Part shown: piece by piece, positions 47,918-60,437 of the stretch
Numbering within the stretch: the first letter of the stretch is position 1
Layout of the letters: each line of letters begins with the position of its first letter
Assembly (NCBI GenBank): GCA_948567375.1
Contig: OX419761.1
Coordinates: 19,878,243 to 19,942,242, forward strand
Reading direction: 5' to 3'
DNA from: Lunularia cruciata
Taxonomy: Eukaryota; Streptophyta; Marchantiopsida; Lunulariales; Lunulariaceae
Length of the DNA: 64,000 nucleotides
The notes under the pieces: model-generated
What the model was told of the DNA's origin: nothing
What the model saw: only the letters and a program-made list of their open reading frames with translations
The model's database searches: none
Position numbers and translations under genes: made by a program

Positions 47918-49780
47918 CTGGAGCGCAGGCAGTCTCAGATGATTTACTGCAATCCCATCGGCCACACGTCGAATTTATCCAGCTGATCCGCAGTGCAAAC
48001 AGTTGAGAGTTCTCGACAAAACAATCAGTACCAGTCTGCTCGTGGGACAGACAATTTTCGGAGGCGCTTCGCATTACTCGTGTTCGTGTAGCCTACGCCC
48101 TTTGCTTAACGCCCGGGTCTTGCCCATGATCACGGGCTGGATGCTTGTATTAAATTCGCCCGGCCCGTCTACTATGTAACAAGAACTCTCACTCTCAAAA
48201 ATTAGTAATTCGTACTTTCGCCTTGTTTTTGTACGGTATGTTACTTGCAGCTCCTGGTGGCAATGAAATACAGTGTGTGTATAAAACCTCATCTAATACT
48301 GGAATGTTCGTCGACTATTGTATTGGGGAAGTGTGTTAGCACTATTAGCAAATGAAGGGACGCCACGGAGTAGTGGCGACGAGCAATTTGAAAGAAGGAT
48401 TCGAGAAATTCTAGAATATATGAGAATAAATTTGTATAATTTACACAAGTAAATAATCATTTTTTCATTTTTTTTTCATTTCAATTGATTGCTACGCGGG
48501 TTTCTTTAATAGAAAGACATACCGATACTTACTTTTTTAGAGTTTTGGAGGAATTACTTTTGAAAAAAGCTATGGAAAATTTAATGGAAAACATGAAAAC
48601 TTCTAGTCCTTCGAAGTTTGGAGTAATTATTTTAATAAAATAGAGATGGTACACTAGCATGCAGTACACAAGTGAATATGCAATTCGCTTCATCTTCTAA
48701 TTTTGATTCCATTGCTACCTAGATTGAAGGCCATAAGAAAATTAGTAGAAAACATGAAGACATATAGTCTTTTAGGGCTTGGAACGATTATTTCAATATG
48801 GAGAGATGGGTTGGTAATTTACACTTCCAGTCTCTTGGTTTTCATACTTTAGTTCCATTGGAACTTAGTTGAAAACTATTGAGATATGAAATAGAAGTTA
48901 GCATAGTTTATAGATTATAGGATTTTCAAAGTTAGCATTTATTCATGTAAGATACAATGTGAGTGTGTAGTGATTTTGCAAGTACGGATATATACATAAA
49001 GGAACATCTTGTGATACTATCATTATTCTTGTATTAGCTATGGCTTCACTTCCACATGTGATGTCATTTAGAGCGAAATTAGATATACCATGCACAGTGT
49101 GTCCAAACTATTAATTTCTTAAGAAATAAAGATCCATTTAGGAAAGATGCATAAAGATTATGATTAGATCACTTGGGATGCTAACATGATATGAGCAACA
49201 ATATCACCATCATTGATATTAGGGACTACATATACTCCGTCCATCCCTTTGATGACCATTCTTAAGATACTAATAGAGTCATGGAAGTGGTTACTATTTA
49301 AAGGAGGTTGTATTTTGTGGCTACTTGAGACTAATTTTCCATGTCTATACTTATTCCTTATGCTTTCTCATGCATTGCATGATGAACCTAGATAAGGTTT
49401 TCCTCTACTAATCAATTGGCACATGATCTTTTGGATGAGTTAGCATGGTTCTTATTCCTCTTACTCCCATGATGTTATCTTTGTTATATAAGAGTGTGGC
49501 ATGTGAGCAAAGAGAAATGGCTACAACATTTTGTAGATTTTGAGCTAAGGATTTGGATACCCTACAAGTCTATATGGTCTATACATTGCAAGAGACAAGT
49601 TTAATCACAAGGATGCTACATATTCAACTTGATTATGATAGTGTAGGATATTAGATCAAGCTAGAGTAGTACAAGCTCTACATTTTTTTTCTGAGGCTAA
49701 TCCCACTAACAAGACTATCTCTCCCTTATGTTTATTACATTTGTTTGTAGGAAAGTAATACTCTTAGAGGTCTTATAGTA
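47918..49780. other. Upstream region of coilin and AT-rich flank
   Basis: Contains the presumed 5' UTR and promoter of coilin (about 47918-48300). AT-rich DNA with no supported gene follows up to the non-LTR copy. Confidence 0.45.
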
Positions 49781-52520
49781 TTAGCCAAAGGAGCCTTTAT
49801 GTCTTGATAGATTACTTTCTACACAACATCATGCCTCTCCTTAGGAAGTTTACATAGGATGATATATGAGCATCTTTGATATTGCTTCCAAGTATATGAT
49901 TTCTCTAATGTTCTAATCAAGTTGTTCTATGTGGTTGTATTAGTAAAGAAGGGAGAGATTCCTAAGTCAATTAGTCAAGTGATAGGTGCTAGTTTTACTT
50001 CTTACAATGGAGAAAGGTACAAGGTATATTAGACAAATTGCTCTTTGTGTGGTCTTCTTGCATCTTGTCAAGCATAATATTATTCTTCAACATTATTCTC
50101 ACTTTCAACACCACCTTAGTCTACATCAATTTGGATCTGCTACATTGTGAGGTTGTAAAGCTATATCTCTAGGCATCATAATACTCCTAGATATCCATAA
50201 AAGTGGGTTTTTCTACAAGTGTATCTTGAGAATGCTTTTAATAGCATTTCATGTGCATCCATTTTTAGGGAGCTAGGGAGGCAAATGGATTCTTAACAAA
50301 TCTTCTTCCTTTTTTGCAATTGTTCTACAATTGTCCTTTTTCTCTTTATAGAGCTAGGGAGGCCAATAAATTCTAACAAATATTATTCTTTTTTGTGGTC
50401 ATTTATAGTTCTCTTTCTTCTCTTTATTACTAGCATGGTTTCCCATAAGAAGGAATCAAGACAAGGAGATCCTTTAGGAAGACCTTTATCTACCATGGCT
50501 CAATTTTTTTATCTTCCTTATTACTACATTGGCTATGTCAGGTTGTATCTTCATCTTTTGCAAACAATACACAAATTATAAGTACTATAAATCAGATTAG
50601 GTAGACCTTTGACACCTTGACTACCAAGCTTAATCTTGTAGGCATAAGAATCAATGTATCAAAGTGTGGAGAATGGTACTTTTAGGTATCTATCCTCACC
50701 TTCAACTTCTAGAGGGATGTATCATATTTATATGTAGCCTATATATTCTTGGATGCCAACAAGATCAAAGGAGTTTGTCATAGGCCTTTTAGACAATACC
50801 TTTACAGAGGATATTCTTCATGTGGATGACCTTTATCTATTAGGAGATATATAGGTGGCATTTTTTATACTTTCCTTTTAGTATTACACATTGACCAACT
50901 TACTTACTTTGCATGTTTCTCTCTTCTTTGACCTTCCCATCACATTTGAGAGTTCTTGATAAACTCATAAGAGCCTTTGGTGACATCATTGAACTAAGGC
51001 CTTTGAGTGTGTTATGAGTGATTTGACACATAGGTAGACACTTTTACCAATATCATGTGGAGAAGTATGTCTACTATCTATAGAGGAGATGACCTTTTTA
51101 AAGTTCTTGGGTAGTTGGGCTCTCTTGGCACCTTTGCTTTCCTCTCATTTTGTGGTTGTTGATAGGCCATTCTTGGAGACATATCTGATTGAGGTAGACG
51201 AAGGATCTTTTTCTCTTTAAATGTTATTTTGATAAAAAAAAAAGATGGCTTATCTCCACAAGCATAAGATGGCTCTCCATCCTTTTCCTTCTTACTTTTT
51301 GATTGAGCCAAAGGTTTGCAATCTTCCTTGATGGAGTAACAATTCAATAGGTTCTACATTCTCTCTTATTTGACCCATCCATTCCTTGCGGTATTAGGAG
51401 ACATCTTTGTGCTTGCTCTTGCAATGATGTAGGCTCTTGGTTCCTAATTGGATTACGCATTAGGGTATTTTGACTTACACCAAATACTTTCTCTGCAACA
51501 ATGAGGTTCCACCTAGGTTTGGTCTACCTATCAATATTTTTGTTACTCACTTATTAGTATGGCTTTACACTAGATGCAATAGAGGTCCATATGACTTGGT
51601 GTCTTTTTGGAAGACAAAGGATAGCGACCCGTGATGCCATTAGAGATATATTGTTTGCCATGGTATTGAAGAATGGATACTTCAATTGGAGCATTAATAG
51701 ACTTTGTAGATAACATGAGTCTAGATAAACTTGGATTTGGTCCAAGATGATTAGGTGATAGCAATGGATGCTATAATTATGGATCCCATATGACAAGCAA
51801 CTTTCTCTACAACAATAAGGTTCCACTTAGGTTTGGTCCACCCATCTACATCTTCATTACTCACTTATGAGTGTGGTTTTACACTAGATACAATAGGGGT
51901 CCATATGATTTGGTGACTTTCTTGAGGTCAAACGATATCTACCCTTCATACCATTAGAGATAATGTGTTTTCCATGTCAAATAATGGATAATTTACTTAG
52001 AAGAATCATTTGTATGCTTTGCTAATGACATAAGTTAGGGCAAACTTGTATTTGGTCCAAGATTATTGGGTCATAGGATGAATCCCATATGCAATGCAAT
52101 TTTAGAGATATGATTACCTATCCTCTTGGATGTGCAATGAGCAAAGCAATAGCATCTAATATCTCCTAATATAGAAGTATGCAACAAGGTCACCTCTTTT
52201 TTCCCTAGCCTTGGAGTTATATAGGGTGATAGATATTGCATTTAGCATATTTGTCAAGGAGTGTACAAGAGCCTATCATAATAGACATTAGTGGAGTACC
52301 ACTCTAAATTTCCTACTTCATAGCCTACTTTAGACAATCTTTGTCTATTGCTTTACAAAGAGCATTGGCTAGTACAATCCATAGAAGAGCAATCACATTA
52401 GGTGATGCTTCTTTGGATGGTTTAGTATTATGTAGACAATATAATTTTTATGGCTCAAATATCTTAAATACTATAGGACAAATATTTCATACCAATATTA
52501 TTGTGGCTTAATTATTTTTC
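49780..52520 (+). mobile_element. Degenerate non-LTR retrotransposon with RT and endonuclease-like end (copy L4)
   Basis: The longest copy of the family. RT remnants: LHQFGSATL...GC (about 50130), ENAFNSISCASIF (about 50235), and the motif-B-like KKESRQGDPLGRPLS (50450-50490). Further on come CLFGRQRIATRDAIRDILF (51600-51660) and the R/AD...DV region, homologous to the C-terminal domain of copy L1. The end segment is repeated in tandem (51486-51799 and 51800-52105), then runs on through LALELYRV.DI. It carries dozens of stops and shifts and is not functional. Confidence 0.6.
51486..52105. repeat. Tandem duplication of about 314 bp within non-LTR copy L4
   Basis: ACTTTCTCT(G/A)CAACAAT at 51486 recurs at 51800, as do the following AGGTTCCAC(C/T)TAGGTTTGGT, ACACTAGAT, GTCCATATGA and TTGGTCCAAGAT segments in the same order. 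Confidence 0.8.
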
Positions 52521-53600
52521 CTCTTGTGTTTTATCCTTGTATGGCTTGATGGGACCTTCCCATACTTCTTATTTTCTCAAGCAATTGCACTTTTCTTTAT
52601 TAGCATGAGGGTAATCCATCCATAATCTTAAATGAATTGTAGCATTATATGAGATTATGGATCTTGATCTATCCTTATTGAGAAAATTTGTAATGGATGG
52701 AAATTCTAAGAATTCTTGATAGAAGATTAATATACTTTTCAAATAAAAGAAATTTTACCATTGATGATAAAAACTCTAAAAAATATATTATTAGAGTATA
52801 GTTAAACATTCATCATTCTTAAATAAAATCCCAATATATGAAAATATTTTGTTAAATTATAATAATGATAGGTTTTAGGTGAACTTATATCATTTTGGAA
52901 AATAATAGGGCTTCTCATATTCATCAATATTTTAAAAAATAAATTTTATTTAAATAAAATTATAATTTTTTTAATCCAATAAATGATAATGAATAAAGCT
53001 CAAAGGAAAAAAATTTCTAAAATTATTAAAATTTATTGTAAACTATAATATGGGGTTTTTTTTTATCAAGGATTAATGATAAAGAGAGATTCATTTGAGT
53101 TGGTGTACTTCTTTTCTGTAATTGCAATTAAATGTAATAGGCAATTGATTTAAGCTTGCTTTTGAATTCTTGTAAATAAACTCAATTTTTCAGAATTTTT
53201 ATATATATTTAGTATGGTCATGGGAGTTGGTGTTAAATATTAATATAATATATACATATATAAAAATTTCAGTAAGCTCTAATATATATCAATGAATAAT
53301 TCATATTTATATCATTAGAAAGAGGTGAAAAAATAAATAATTTCACTCATCTTTAAGTTCAAGAAAAGTAGACATTTATTTCTAACTAAGATAAATTAAA
53401 ATCTTATCAGTTTATAAATATAAGGATTTTTTATTACAAAGGTTACTTCACTTTATTTATACCATCTTAACTACATTTATTGAGATGTAATTAGTTTGTT
53501 AATTTGTGAAGTTGCCAATCCAACAATTGGATAAGATGCAACGATGATAAGGGAGCTAGTCGTTTGTCACCATCTCAACCACTTATAGAGTTAATGATAC
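52521..53600. other. Very AT-rich stretch
   Basis: A/T runs and no ORF of interest. Nothing supported. Confidence 0.5.
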
Positions 53601-54450
53601 CCCATGGACTAGAAAGGAAGATTCATGCATAGAGTGTGAATCAATTGATCACCATCATGCCAATGATGAAATACATACATGATATTATAATGCAACTACT
53701 GGGTTTGGTTGTACAACATTACTTGGTTTACAAAGACCAATATCTAAATAATAATGAATATACCTCTATGATGGAATCCATGATCACTCAAGTGGAGAAG
53801 TTAAATGCTAGCAAGGAATCTTGCAAGCAAGAAATTTTACGCCCCCAAAAGGAACAATGGGAGAAAGGTGATAAGGAGATTGCTTTTGAAGAGCAAGTGG
53901 AATAATTGAAGAATGAGGTTGTTGAATAGGTAGAGGTGGAGCACAAACACAAAGAGGATATTTAGGCTCTACAAGCAACTTTGGAGAAACTTTGGTTGGC
54001 AATAAATCTTGAGAAGACCAATACCAATTTGAAGGTTGAGCATTTGTAGGCCATATTGAGTCAATTGACTATAGATTGCAAATGGATAATTATTCAAAAG
54101 GTGTGGTAGAAAGAAGCATTCTTGTTGTATCAAAGAGAAATGAGTATTCAGTTGTAGGAATGCCAAAAAGAGACTTTAGAGCACGTGAAGGCAATCATAC
54201 AATTGAAAGACAATCCAACTTGGAGAGACCAGCACTTATTATTGTACAATTGAAGGAGGAAGCCAAGTATGGATTGAAAGAGAAATAGAAGGTTGAGATG
54301 GAAGACAAAGATTATCTTGACGATGAAGTGATCATGAAGTTATCCATAAAGGATATTGTGCAATAGGTGAAGCAAAATACTATTTAGCAAGTGTGTGCAA
54401 CAATGGTGGAAGTTAAAAGTAAGATTCATTGAGCTTAATCTATTAGAGAG
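53600..54450 (+). pseudogene. Coiled-coil ORF relic, unrecognised
   Basis: From 53636 translation gives 89 codons ending in a stop, then continues in frame past single stops: MESMITQVEKLNASKESC, KEIAFEEQVE, LKNEVVE, HKEDI.ALQATLEKL, TNTNLKVEHL. The heptad-like spacing of Leu/Val/Ile with many E/K suggests an alpha-helical coiled coil of about 200 residues. It may be an ORF1/gag-like protein of a transposon or a host gene fragment; I do not recognise the family. Confidence 0.3.
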
Positions 54451-54881
54451 TGAAGTGCACAAACTAAAGATTTTGCATTAGAAGCTTCTTTGGTTGCTCC
54501 ATGGTTAGAGATTAGAAAGAGTAGCAATAGGACTTAGATGTGGAATACATAGCAAATTTGTAGAACTTGGAGAGAGTATGAGAATGACATCATAAGAGGT
54601 TAAGGAATAATTCATTAGAGCAACTAATGATTTAGAACAATTTAGGACCCATTGCACTAAGAGGACAATTAAGAATTCTAGGATAACAATAAGAAAATTG
54701 ATTTTCTTGGTACCCGTCTTGGGCACTTTGCAATTGATAGTTTTTATAGCTTTGAAATGTTTGAGACTATTTAAGTCCATCATTTTAATTGCCTTATGTC
54801 AATCAGAATGGAAGGTGAATAAGTGAAAGAACCTCAAGCTCCTCATTGATTTTCTCAATTAAGTTGTGAACCTTTGAGTTT

Positions 54882-55627
54882 TGTAAGACCTCGAGTACAA
54901 GAGAAGAGAGAAAACACAGGTTTCACACTCAATCATCCAATGCCCCAAAGGAGTACATTCTCTTTATTATATAAACAAAGAGGATCTCCTCCAAGGAAAC
55001 TTCACCAAGGGATTAGGCACATAGATAGGTGACATGTTAGCAAGCTCCACCCTTGGATTACTTACTTGGATGGGTGACATGTCTGTCTTGGTCCTATCTG
55101 GTTGGTCAAACAAGCTTTGACCGGAGGGAATCTTTAAGGGAATCATCTTGTAGGAATCTTAGAATCACATGGGTGAGGTACCATTGGAAAGCTCTCAACA
55201 AGACAAAGCATGGGGGAGGGAAGGCCCAACATTCCTCCATTGGGGGGGGGGGTGGGAAAATTTACACATTTTCAAGGCCTAATTCATCCGTTAGGCCTCC
55301 AAAACTGCCTTCAAAGATTTTAGGTATATTTTGGTTCCTACTCTATTAGTAGAAGTCCCCTTTTGGTGATATTTCTTTTTGATCTGTTTAGTCCATCATG
55401 TGCAACATCATTCCAGATGTTATCAAACCAATTCTCACCTTTAAATCATATGTCTAGCTATTGGTTCTAAAGTTTTCAAGTCTATTTTGGTTTCTGCCCT
55501 ATTTGTAGTAGTACTCTTTTGGTGATACTTCTATCTGATCCATTTTGACCATCATGTATAACATCATTCCAGATGTTACCAAACTGAATTTCACATGTAG
55601 ATCATATGGCTAGCTCTTGGTATTACA
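54882..55627 (-). repeat. LTR-A: 3' LTR of chromodomain gypsy element G1
   Basis: 746 bp, TGTAAGACCTCG ... GGTATTACA. It aligns over its full length with LTR-B (58864-59598). On its right lies a pyrimidine run (GACCTCTCTCCTTTT, 55628-55642) that on the minus strand is the polypurine tract of G1, so this is the downstream LTR. Confidence 0.9.
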
Positions 55628-55639
55628 GACCTCTCTCCT

Positions 55640-58241
55640 TTTAAGATGCAACGTCCTCGTCGTGCAATTGTTGCTCAAACACTTGCACCAACACCGGTGC
55701 ATGTGTCAAATTGGCAGTAGACTCCCATGTTGCTTCATAGAGGGGGTAACCTTTCCACTATACTAGATAGTCCACTTGTGGATGGCGAGTATCACACATG
55801 TTTTTGGAGAATACGCTCCACTTCATATTCTTCCATGCCATCAATGAGTGTCGGACTAGGTCGAATGTCTTGTGTGGAATGACACTGGCTTGATCGGGGA
55901 GCATATTTGCATAGTAGGGAAACATGGAACACTAGATGGATCTTCATTTGTGGTGGTAGCTCAAGGTGATAGGCCACAACGCCGACTCGATGAAGAATCA
56001 AGAAAGGCACAATAAAACAAGGTTTGAGCTTATGAGGTCCAATAAATGTGAGATTGGTTGTCAATAGCCACACCTGATCCCCAACATTGAACTCCATGTG
56101 CCTACGGTGTGTATCAGCATATTGCTTTTGTCAATTTTGTGCAATCTGTAATTTGTGCTTGGCGCTCTCCACACCTTGTTGGATTCTAGAAACAAATGTG
56201 TTGACTACGTCGACCTTAGTAGCCACCGGACGGATCTTCATCAAGCTAGAAGGTGTGAAGGGATGCTCACCATTCATGAGGAAGAATGGAGTGACATGGG
56301 TGGATGCATTTACTAAATTGTTGTAAGCAAATTCCACCAACGGGAGTAGGATGTCCCACCTCTCTTGCTCTTCTAAGGTGAAGCCGCGTAACATGTCTTC
56401 AATAGTGTGATTAGCCCACTCTGTTTGTCCATCTATTTGTGGGTTGTAAGCTGTGGACATGGCCAACTTGGTTTTGAAGAAACCAAAAAGTGTTTGCCAA
56501 AACAAACTAGTGAATTGAGTGCCTCTCTCAATGATGAGTACTCAAGACAAGCCATGGTGAGAAAAGACTGCATCTAAGTATAATTGAGCTAGTTGTGGGG
56601 CGGTCACATCCTTGGTGATAGAGCATACATGAATCATTTTGCTAAGCTGCTCCACAAAGACCACGATGGAGTCAAACCCTAAGGTGGTCTTGGGTAATTC
56701 ACAAACAAGATCCATACTCGCATGTTCCCAATGTTGGGCAAGAGTGGGGAGAGTTTGAAGGAGCCTTGTAGGAGCTTGATTAAAAGCTTTGTTTTGTTGA
56801 CAAAGTAGGCAGTTGCACACATAGTACATCACATTGTTGCTCATCTTAGGCCAATAATAATGGTGTTGGACTGCATCCAAGGTCTTGTACACTCCGACAT
56901 GACCTGCAATGGCTGAATTATGACATTCTGCTAGAATGGTGATGCATAATTCTGGGACATTTGGGATCCATAATCTACCATCAGGAAAGGTGATTCCTTG
57001 ATGCTGGTGATACCTTTGGATGATTGCGCTTCTACAATCTGTAGATTGTTTTTGTAGCAACCAAAATCCCTAGCCAAAATTTAGGGTTAATCTTAAACTC
57101 TATCACCAAGTTGTTTGCCATTGGCATGTGGGTGAATGCATTTGCAAGTTGTTTCTTACCTTCCAAGTAGGTGATTGTCATGTTGAAGCATTTTCGCCAC
57201 TGTACCCACCAAATCTGGTGATGAGATAGATCTTCTTGCATCTTGAGCTAAAGTAGAGGTTTGTGGTCTATCTCTACTACAAATGCCTTCTTGCCTAGAT
57301 AGTGCTTCCAATGCTTGGTTGCAAGAACAATGGCTAGCTCTTCTTGTTCTGTGGTGTGGTAGTTGCACTCTACTAGTAACAAATTTTGAGAGAAATATGT
57401 AATTGGATGTCATCCGTCATGCCACTCTTGTTGTAGGACTGCTCCTATTGCTACGCCTGATGCATATGTAGCCAACTTGATTGAACATTTTTGGTCCTAC
57501 CACTTCAAGATTGGTGCATGTAGGAAGGCGGCTTTCAATTCTTGAAAGGTCAATTCTTGTGCGGTTCCCCATATCCACTTCTTCCCTTGCCAAGTAGTGA
57601 TGTTAAAGGCTATGCAACCTTGGAGAAGTCCTTGACAAATCTAGGATAGAAGCTCTTGAGTTGAGTTTGATCTTTTGGGGCACTCCATTTTTGAATAATC
57701 TCAATCTTATCCATCAATACTTGAATGCCCTTTGCACTTACTCTATGCCCCAAGTAGTCTACTTCAGACTTGCCAAACTCGCACTTTGAGATTTTGGCAT
57801 ACAATCAATTCTGTCTTAGAATCTGGAGTACTTCTTGTAGATGTTATTTGTGTTCTATCTTTGTGCTATTGTATACTAAGATGTTATCCAAGAAAATGAT
57901 AACAGACTTATCCAAGTATGGACAAAATATGTCATTCATTAGACATGAAAGTGGTAGGTGCATTGGTGAGGCCAAAAGGCATCACAAGATACTAGGAGTG
58001 GCCATACTTGGTTCGAAAGGTAGTTTTGTACACATCCTCCTTTGCAATTCGGATTTGATTGTAACCACTCTGCAAGTCCAATTTGGTGAAGTATCTTGCT
58101 TCATGGAGTTGATCAAACAGGTCATCCATGCAAGGTAAGGAGTATTTGTTCTTCATTATTTGCTGATTGAGACCTCAATAGTCAATGCACATGCACATTA
58201 TACCATCCTTCTTCTTCACAAACAAGACAAGAGCCCCATAT
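55640..58241 (-). pseudogene. Chromovirus (G1) pol: RT, RNase H, integrase and chromodomain
   Basis: The minus strand from 58241 gives an RT start (YGALVLFVKKKDG, CIDY.GLN), [29 protein letters not shown], and the catalytic box FLDN at 57883-57894. The second Asp of the usual (Y/F)xDD is Asn, so RT is inactive. RNase H: VECNYHTTEQEELAIV and VEIDHKPLLQL. Integrase: HVGVYKTLDAVQHHYYWPKM, CNCLLCQQNK, MDLVCELP, IIERGTQFTS (usual Asp read as Glu), NPQIDGQTEWANHTIED. The C-terminus has KLKPCFIVPF and a chromodomain (YEVERILQKHV, then after a frameshift W.KGYPLYEATWES, about 55810-55700). Chromodomains guide integration to heterochromatin. The RT N-terminus is cut at 58241 by LTR-Y. Confidence 0.85.
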
Positions 58242-58858
58242 TGTAACAATATGGAGTTTAGCAACAAAGTTAGTTGGGCTTACAAAGTAGCACATAAGAC
58301 AAATTAGCCTAGAATATTCTGGAAGTATCTAAGAAGCTTCTTGGGAAGCTTCCCGGCTAGCTTCACTTGCACCTCAAGTAAGTAGCTTCTAGAAGGAATC
58401 TTCTAAAAGCTTCCAACTAGCTTAGCTTGAAAGTCAAGTAGGTTGCTTCTAGAAGGAAGTTTCTTGGGAAGCTTCCTAGTTAACTTGGCTTGCACTCTAA
58501 TAAAGCGGCTTGAGGAAACTTCTTGAGAAGCTTTTCAAGGGCCTTGTATGCTACCTATAAATACCAAAGCCAAAGCTCATGCTAGGCATTCGGAGTTTTC
58601 CCTCATTCAAATGTCCCAATGTGAGTTTCCATTCTCCTATTTCTCTCCTCAGTCTTGGTCTTTTACATTGGTGAGAGAGCAGGAATGGGATGGATGGAAT
58701 TTATGGACCACCAAATCCACTTCTACCAAACCATTGGGATTTTCATGTCCAGATATTACCCAAGCACCGCTTCACACAATTCATCACCTCACGCTTTGGG
58801 CAAGATTTTCAACATATGATCACCATGTCTAAGGAACCCTTGATACTTCTGGTTGTCA
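58242..58858 (+). repeat. LTR-Y: 5' LTR of a plus-strand gypsy element, with heat-shock-like repeats
   Basis: TGTAACAATATGG ... GGTTGTCA, 617 bp. It breaks the RT of G1 exactly at 58241. Its left half has clustered inverted GAA/TTC triplets. A TATA box (TATAAATA) lies at 58556-58563. Without the solo LTR-B just downstream, the LTR would run straight into the leader CTAATGGAGAAAGG and gag. Confidence 0.8.
58312..58535 (+). promoter_or_regulatory. Cluster of heat-shock-element-like GAA/TTC repeats upstream of a TATA box
   Basis: A perfect three-unit element GAATATTCTGGAA lies at 58312-58324, in nGAAnnTTCnnGAA spacing. It is followed by GAAGCTTC (about 58333), GAAGCTTC (58345), TTCTAGAA and GAATCTTC (about 58388-58405), TTCTAGAA with GAAGTTTC and GAAGCTTC (about 58447-58476), and GAAACTTCTTGAG with GAAGCTTTTC (about 58514-58536). 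The TATA box is 20-245 bp downstream. The related LTR at 24.2-24.75 kb has the same block. In known heat-activated plant retrotransposons such elements bind heat-shock factors; the role here is inferred. Confidence 0.65.
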
Positions 58859-58863
58859 CTTAT

Positions 58864-59598
58864 TGTAATACTCCAAGGACAAGAGAAGAGAGAAAACACA
58901 GATTGCACACTCAAACATTCGATGCCCCAAGGAAGCACCTTCGCTTTATTATATAGACAAAGAGGATCTCCTCCAAGGAAGCTCCACCATAGGATTAGGG
59001 ACACAGATAGGTGACATGTCAGCAAGCTCCACCCTTGGATTACTTACTTGGATGGGTGACCTGTCTGGTCTAGGTCCTATCTGGTTGGTCAAACAAGCTT
59101 TGACCGGAGGGAATCTTTTAGGGAATCTTCCTGTAGGAATCTCAAAATCACGTAAGGTACCGTTGGAAAGCTCTCGACGAGACAAAGCAAGGGGGAGGAA
59201 AGGCCAGCCTTTCCTTTGTTGGGGGAGAGATCTGCACATTTTTGAGGCCTAATTCATCCGTTTAGGCCTCCGAAATTGCCTTCAAAGATTTTAGGCATAT
59301 TTCGGTTCCTACTCTATTAGTAGAAGTCCCCTTTTGGTGATACCTCTTTCTGATCTGTTTAGTCCATCATGTGTACCATCCTTCCAGATGTTACCAAACG
59401 AATTCTCACCTTTAAATCATATGTCTAGCTATTGGTTCTAAGGTTCTCAAGTCTATTTCGATTTCTACCCTATTAGTAGAAATACTCTTTTGGTGATACT
59501 TCTATCTGATCTATTTTGACCATCATGTATAACACCATTCTAGAAGTTACCAAACCAAATTTCACATCTAGATCATATGGCTAACCCTTGGTATTACA
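58864..59598 (-). repeat. LTR-B: solo LTR of the G1 family
   Basis: 735 bp, TGTAATACTCCAAGG ... GGTATTACA, in the same orientation as LTR-A. Flanks CTTAT (58859-58863) and CTAAT (59599-59603) fit a 5-bp target duplication with one change. It therefore sits as a solo insertion in the leader of element Y rather than being the 5' LTR of G1. Confidence 0.75.
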
Positions 59599-59672
59599 CT
59601 AATGGAGAAAGGTGGACGTGTTGTATCTATGTGTTAATTAGATAAATTGGGAGTACTAGGATAGAGTAGTAG

Positions 59673-60437
59673 CTATGGCGGCAATACCAGATGTTATCCT
59701 TGCGATGCAGCAATAAATTGAGCACCTTACTTGATTGTTGGATGAACAAGACCAACAACAACAAGAACACATAGAGAGAGCGCCAGTCCAAGATGGAGAA
59801 GATCGTATTCAATTTCCAAAAACCAAGGTGTTTGAAGGCAAGAATCTTCCATGCACAATGGAGAATTTTGTGTTTGATTGCAAATGTTTCTTCAAAGCCA
59901 CCAATCTTCAAGATGAACAGAAATAGATTCTCTTGGCTTCTAGCTAATTGGATGGTGTGGCAAAACTTTGGTGGCAATTCCGAGTAGAGCAAGCTGAATG
60001 ACAGATTGTTGCACTAATCTTGACATGGACAAAATTCAAGAATGCAATACTTGGTCGATTTCAAACTATAAATGCCACTTGAGCTGCACAAGATAAATTG
60101 GCGGAGTTGAAGCAGATTGGCTTAGTAAGAAGCTACATCACACAATTTTAGAACATCATCATGAAAATTCTAGATATACAAGAAAGAGAACTTTCAGATT
60201 AATTTATGTGGGAATTGAAGTCACAAACCAAATTAGAGGTAACCATGCAAGAACCACAAAACATAGAAGAAGCCATGCAATTGGCTGAGCACTTTGATTC
60301 CTTGGTTGCGACAACTTGGTCTTGACCTCAACTTACACCAAGCTTACTAGTACAATACGCATGGGTGGAAGAACCAGCACCAATAGAGATTGATGCTATC
60401 CAACGGAGGCCACTTGGTGCAATAGATAGAGAAAGAT
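59673..60437 (+). pseudogene. Ty3/gypsy gag of element Y
   Basis: From about 59673 (MAAIPDVILAMQQ) with single stops: LLDEQDQQQQEH, IQFPKTKVFEGKNLP, FDCKCFFKATNLQDEQK, LDGVAKLWWQFRVEQAE, FKNAILGRFQTINAT, LAELKQIGLVRSYITQF, then FMWELKSQ, MQEPQNIEEAMQLAEHFD. This is the classic gag order of gypsy elements, in plus orientation, matching LTR-Y upstream. It stops at 60437, where the LTR of element Z begins. Confidence 0.8.

Noticed and set aside
47918..47965. Upstream GTG-initiated start for coilin
   Set aside because: Eukaryotic genes start at ATG; ATG at 47917 gives the usual short N-terminus before VRIRLKF.
58864..59598. LTR-B as the 5' LTR of G1
   Set aside because: Its flanks look like a target duplication (CTTAT/CTAAT), and LTR-Y, not G1 internal sequence, lies to its left.
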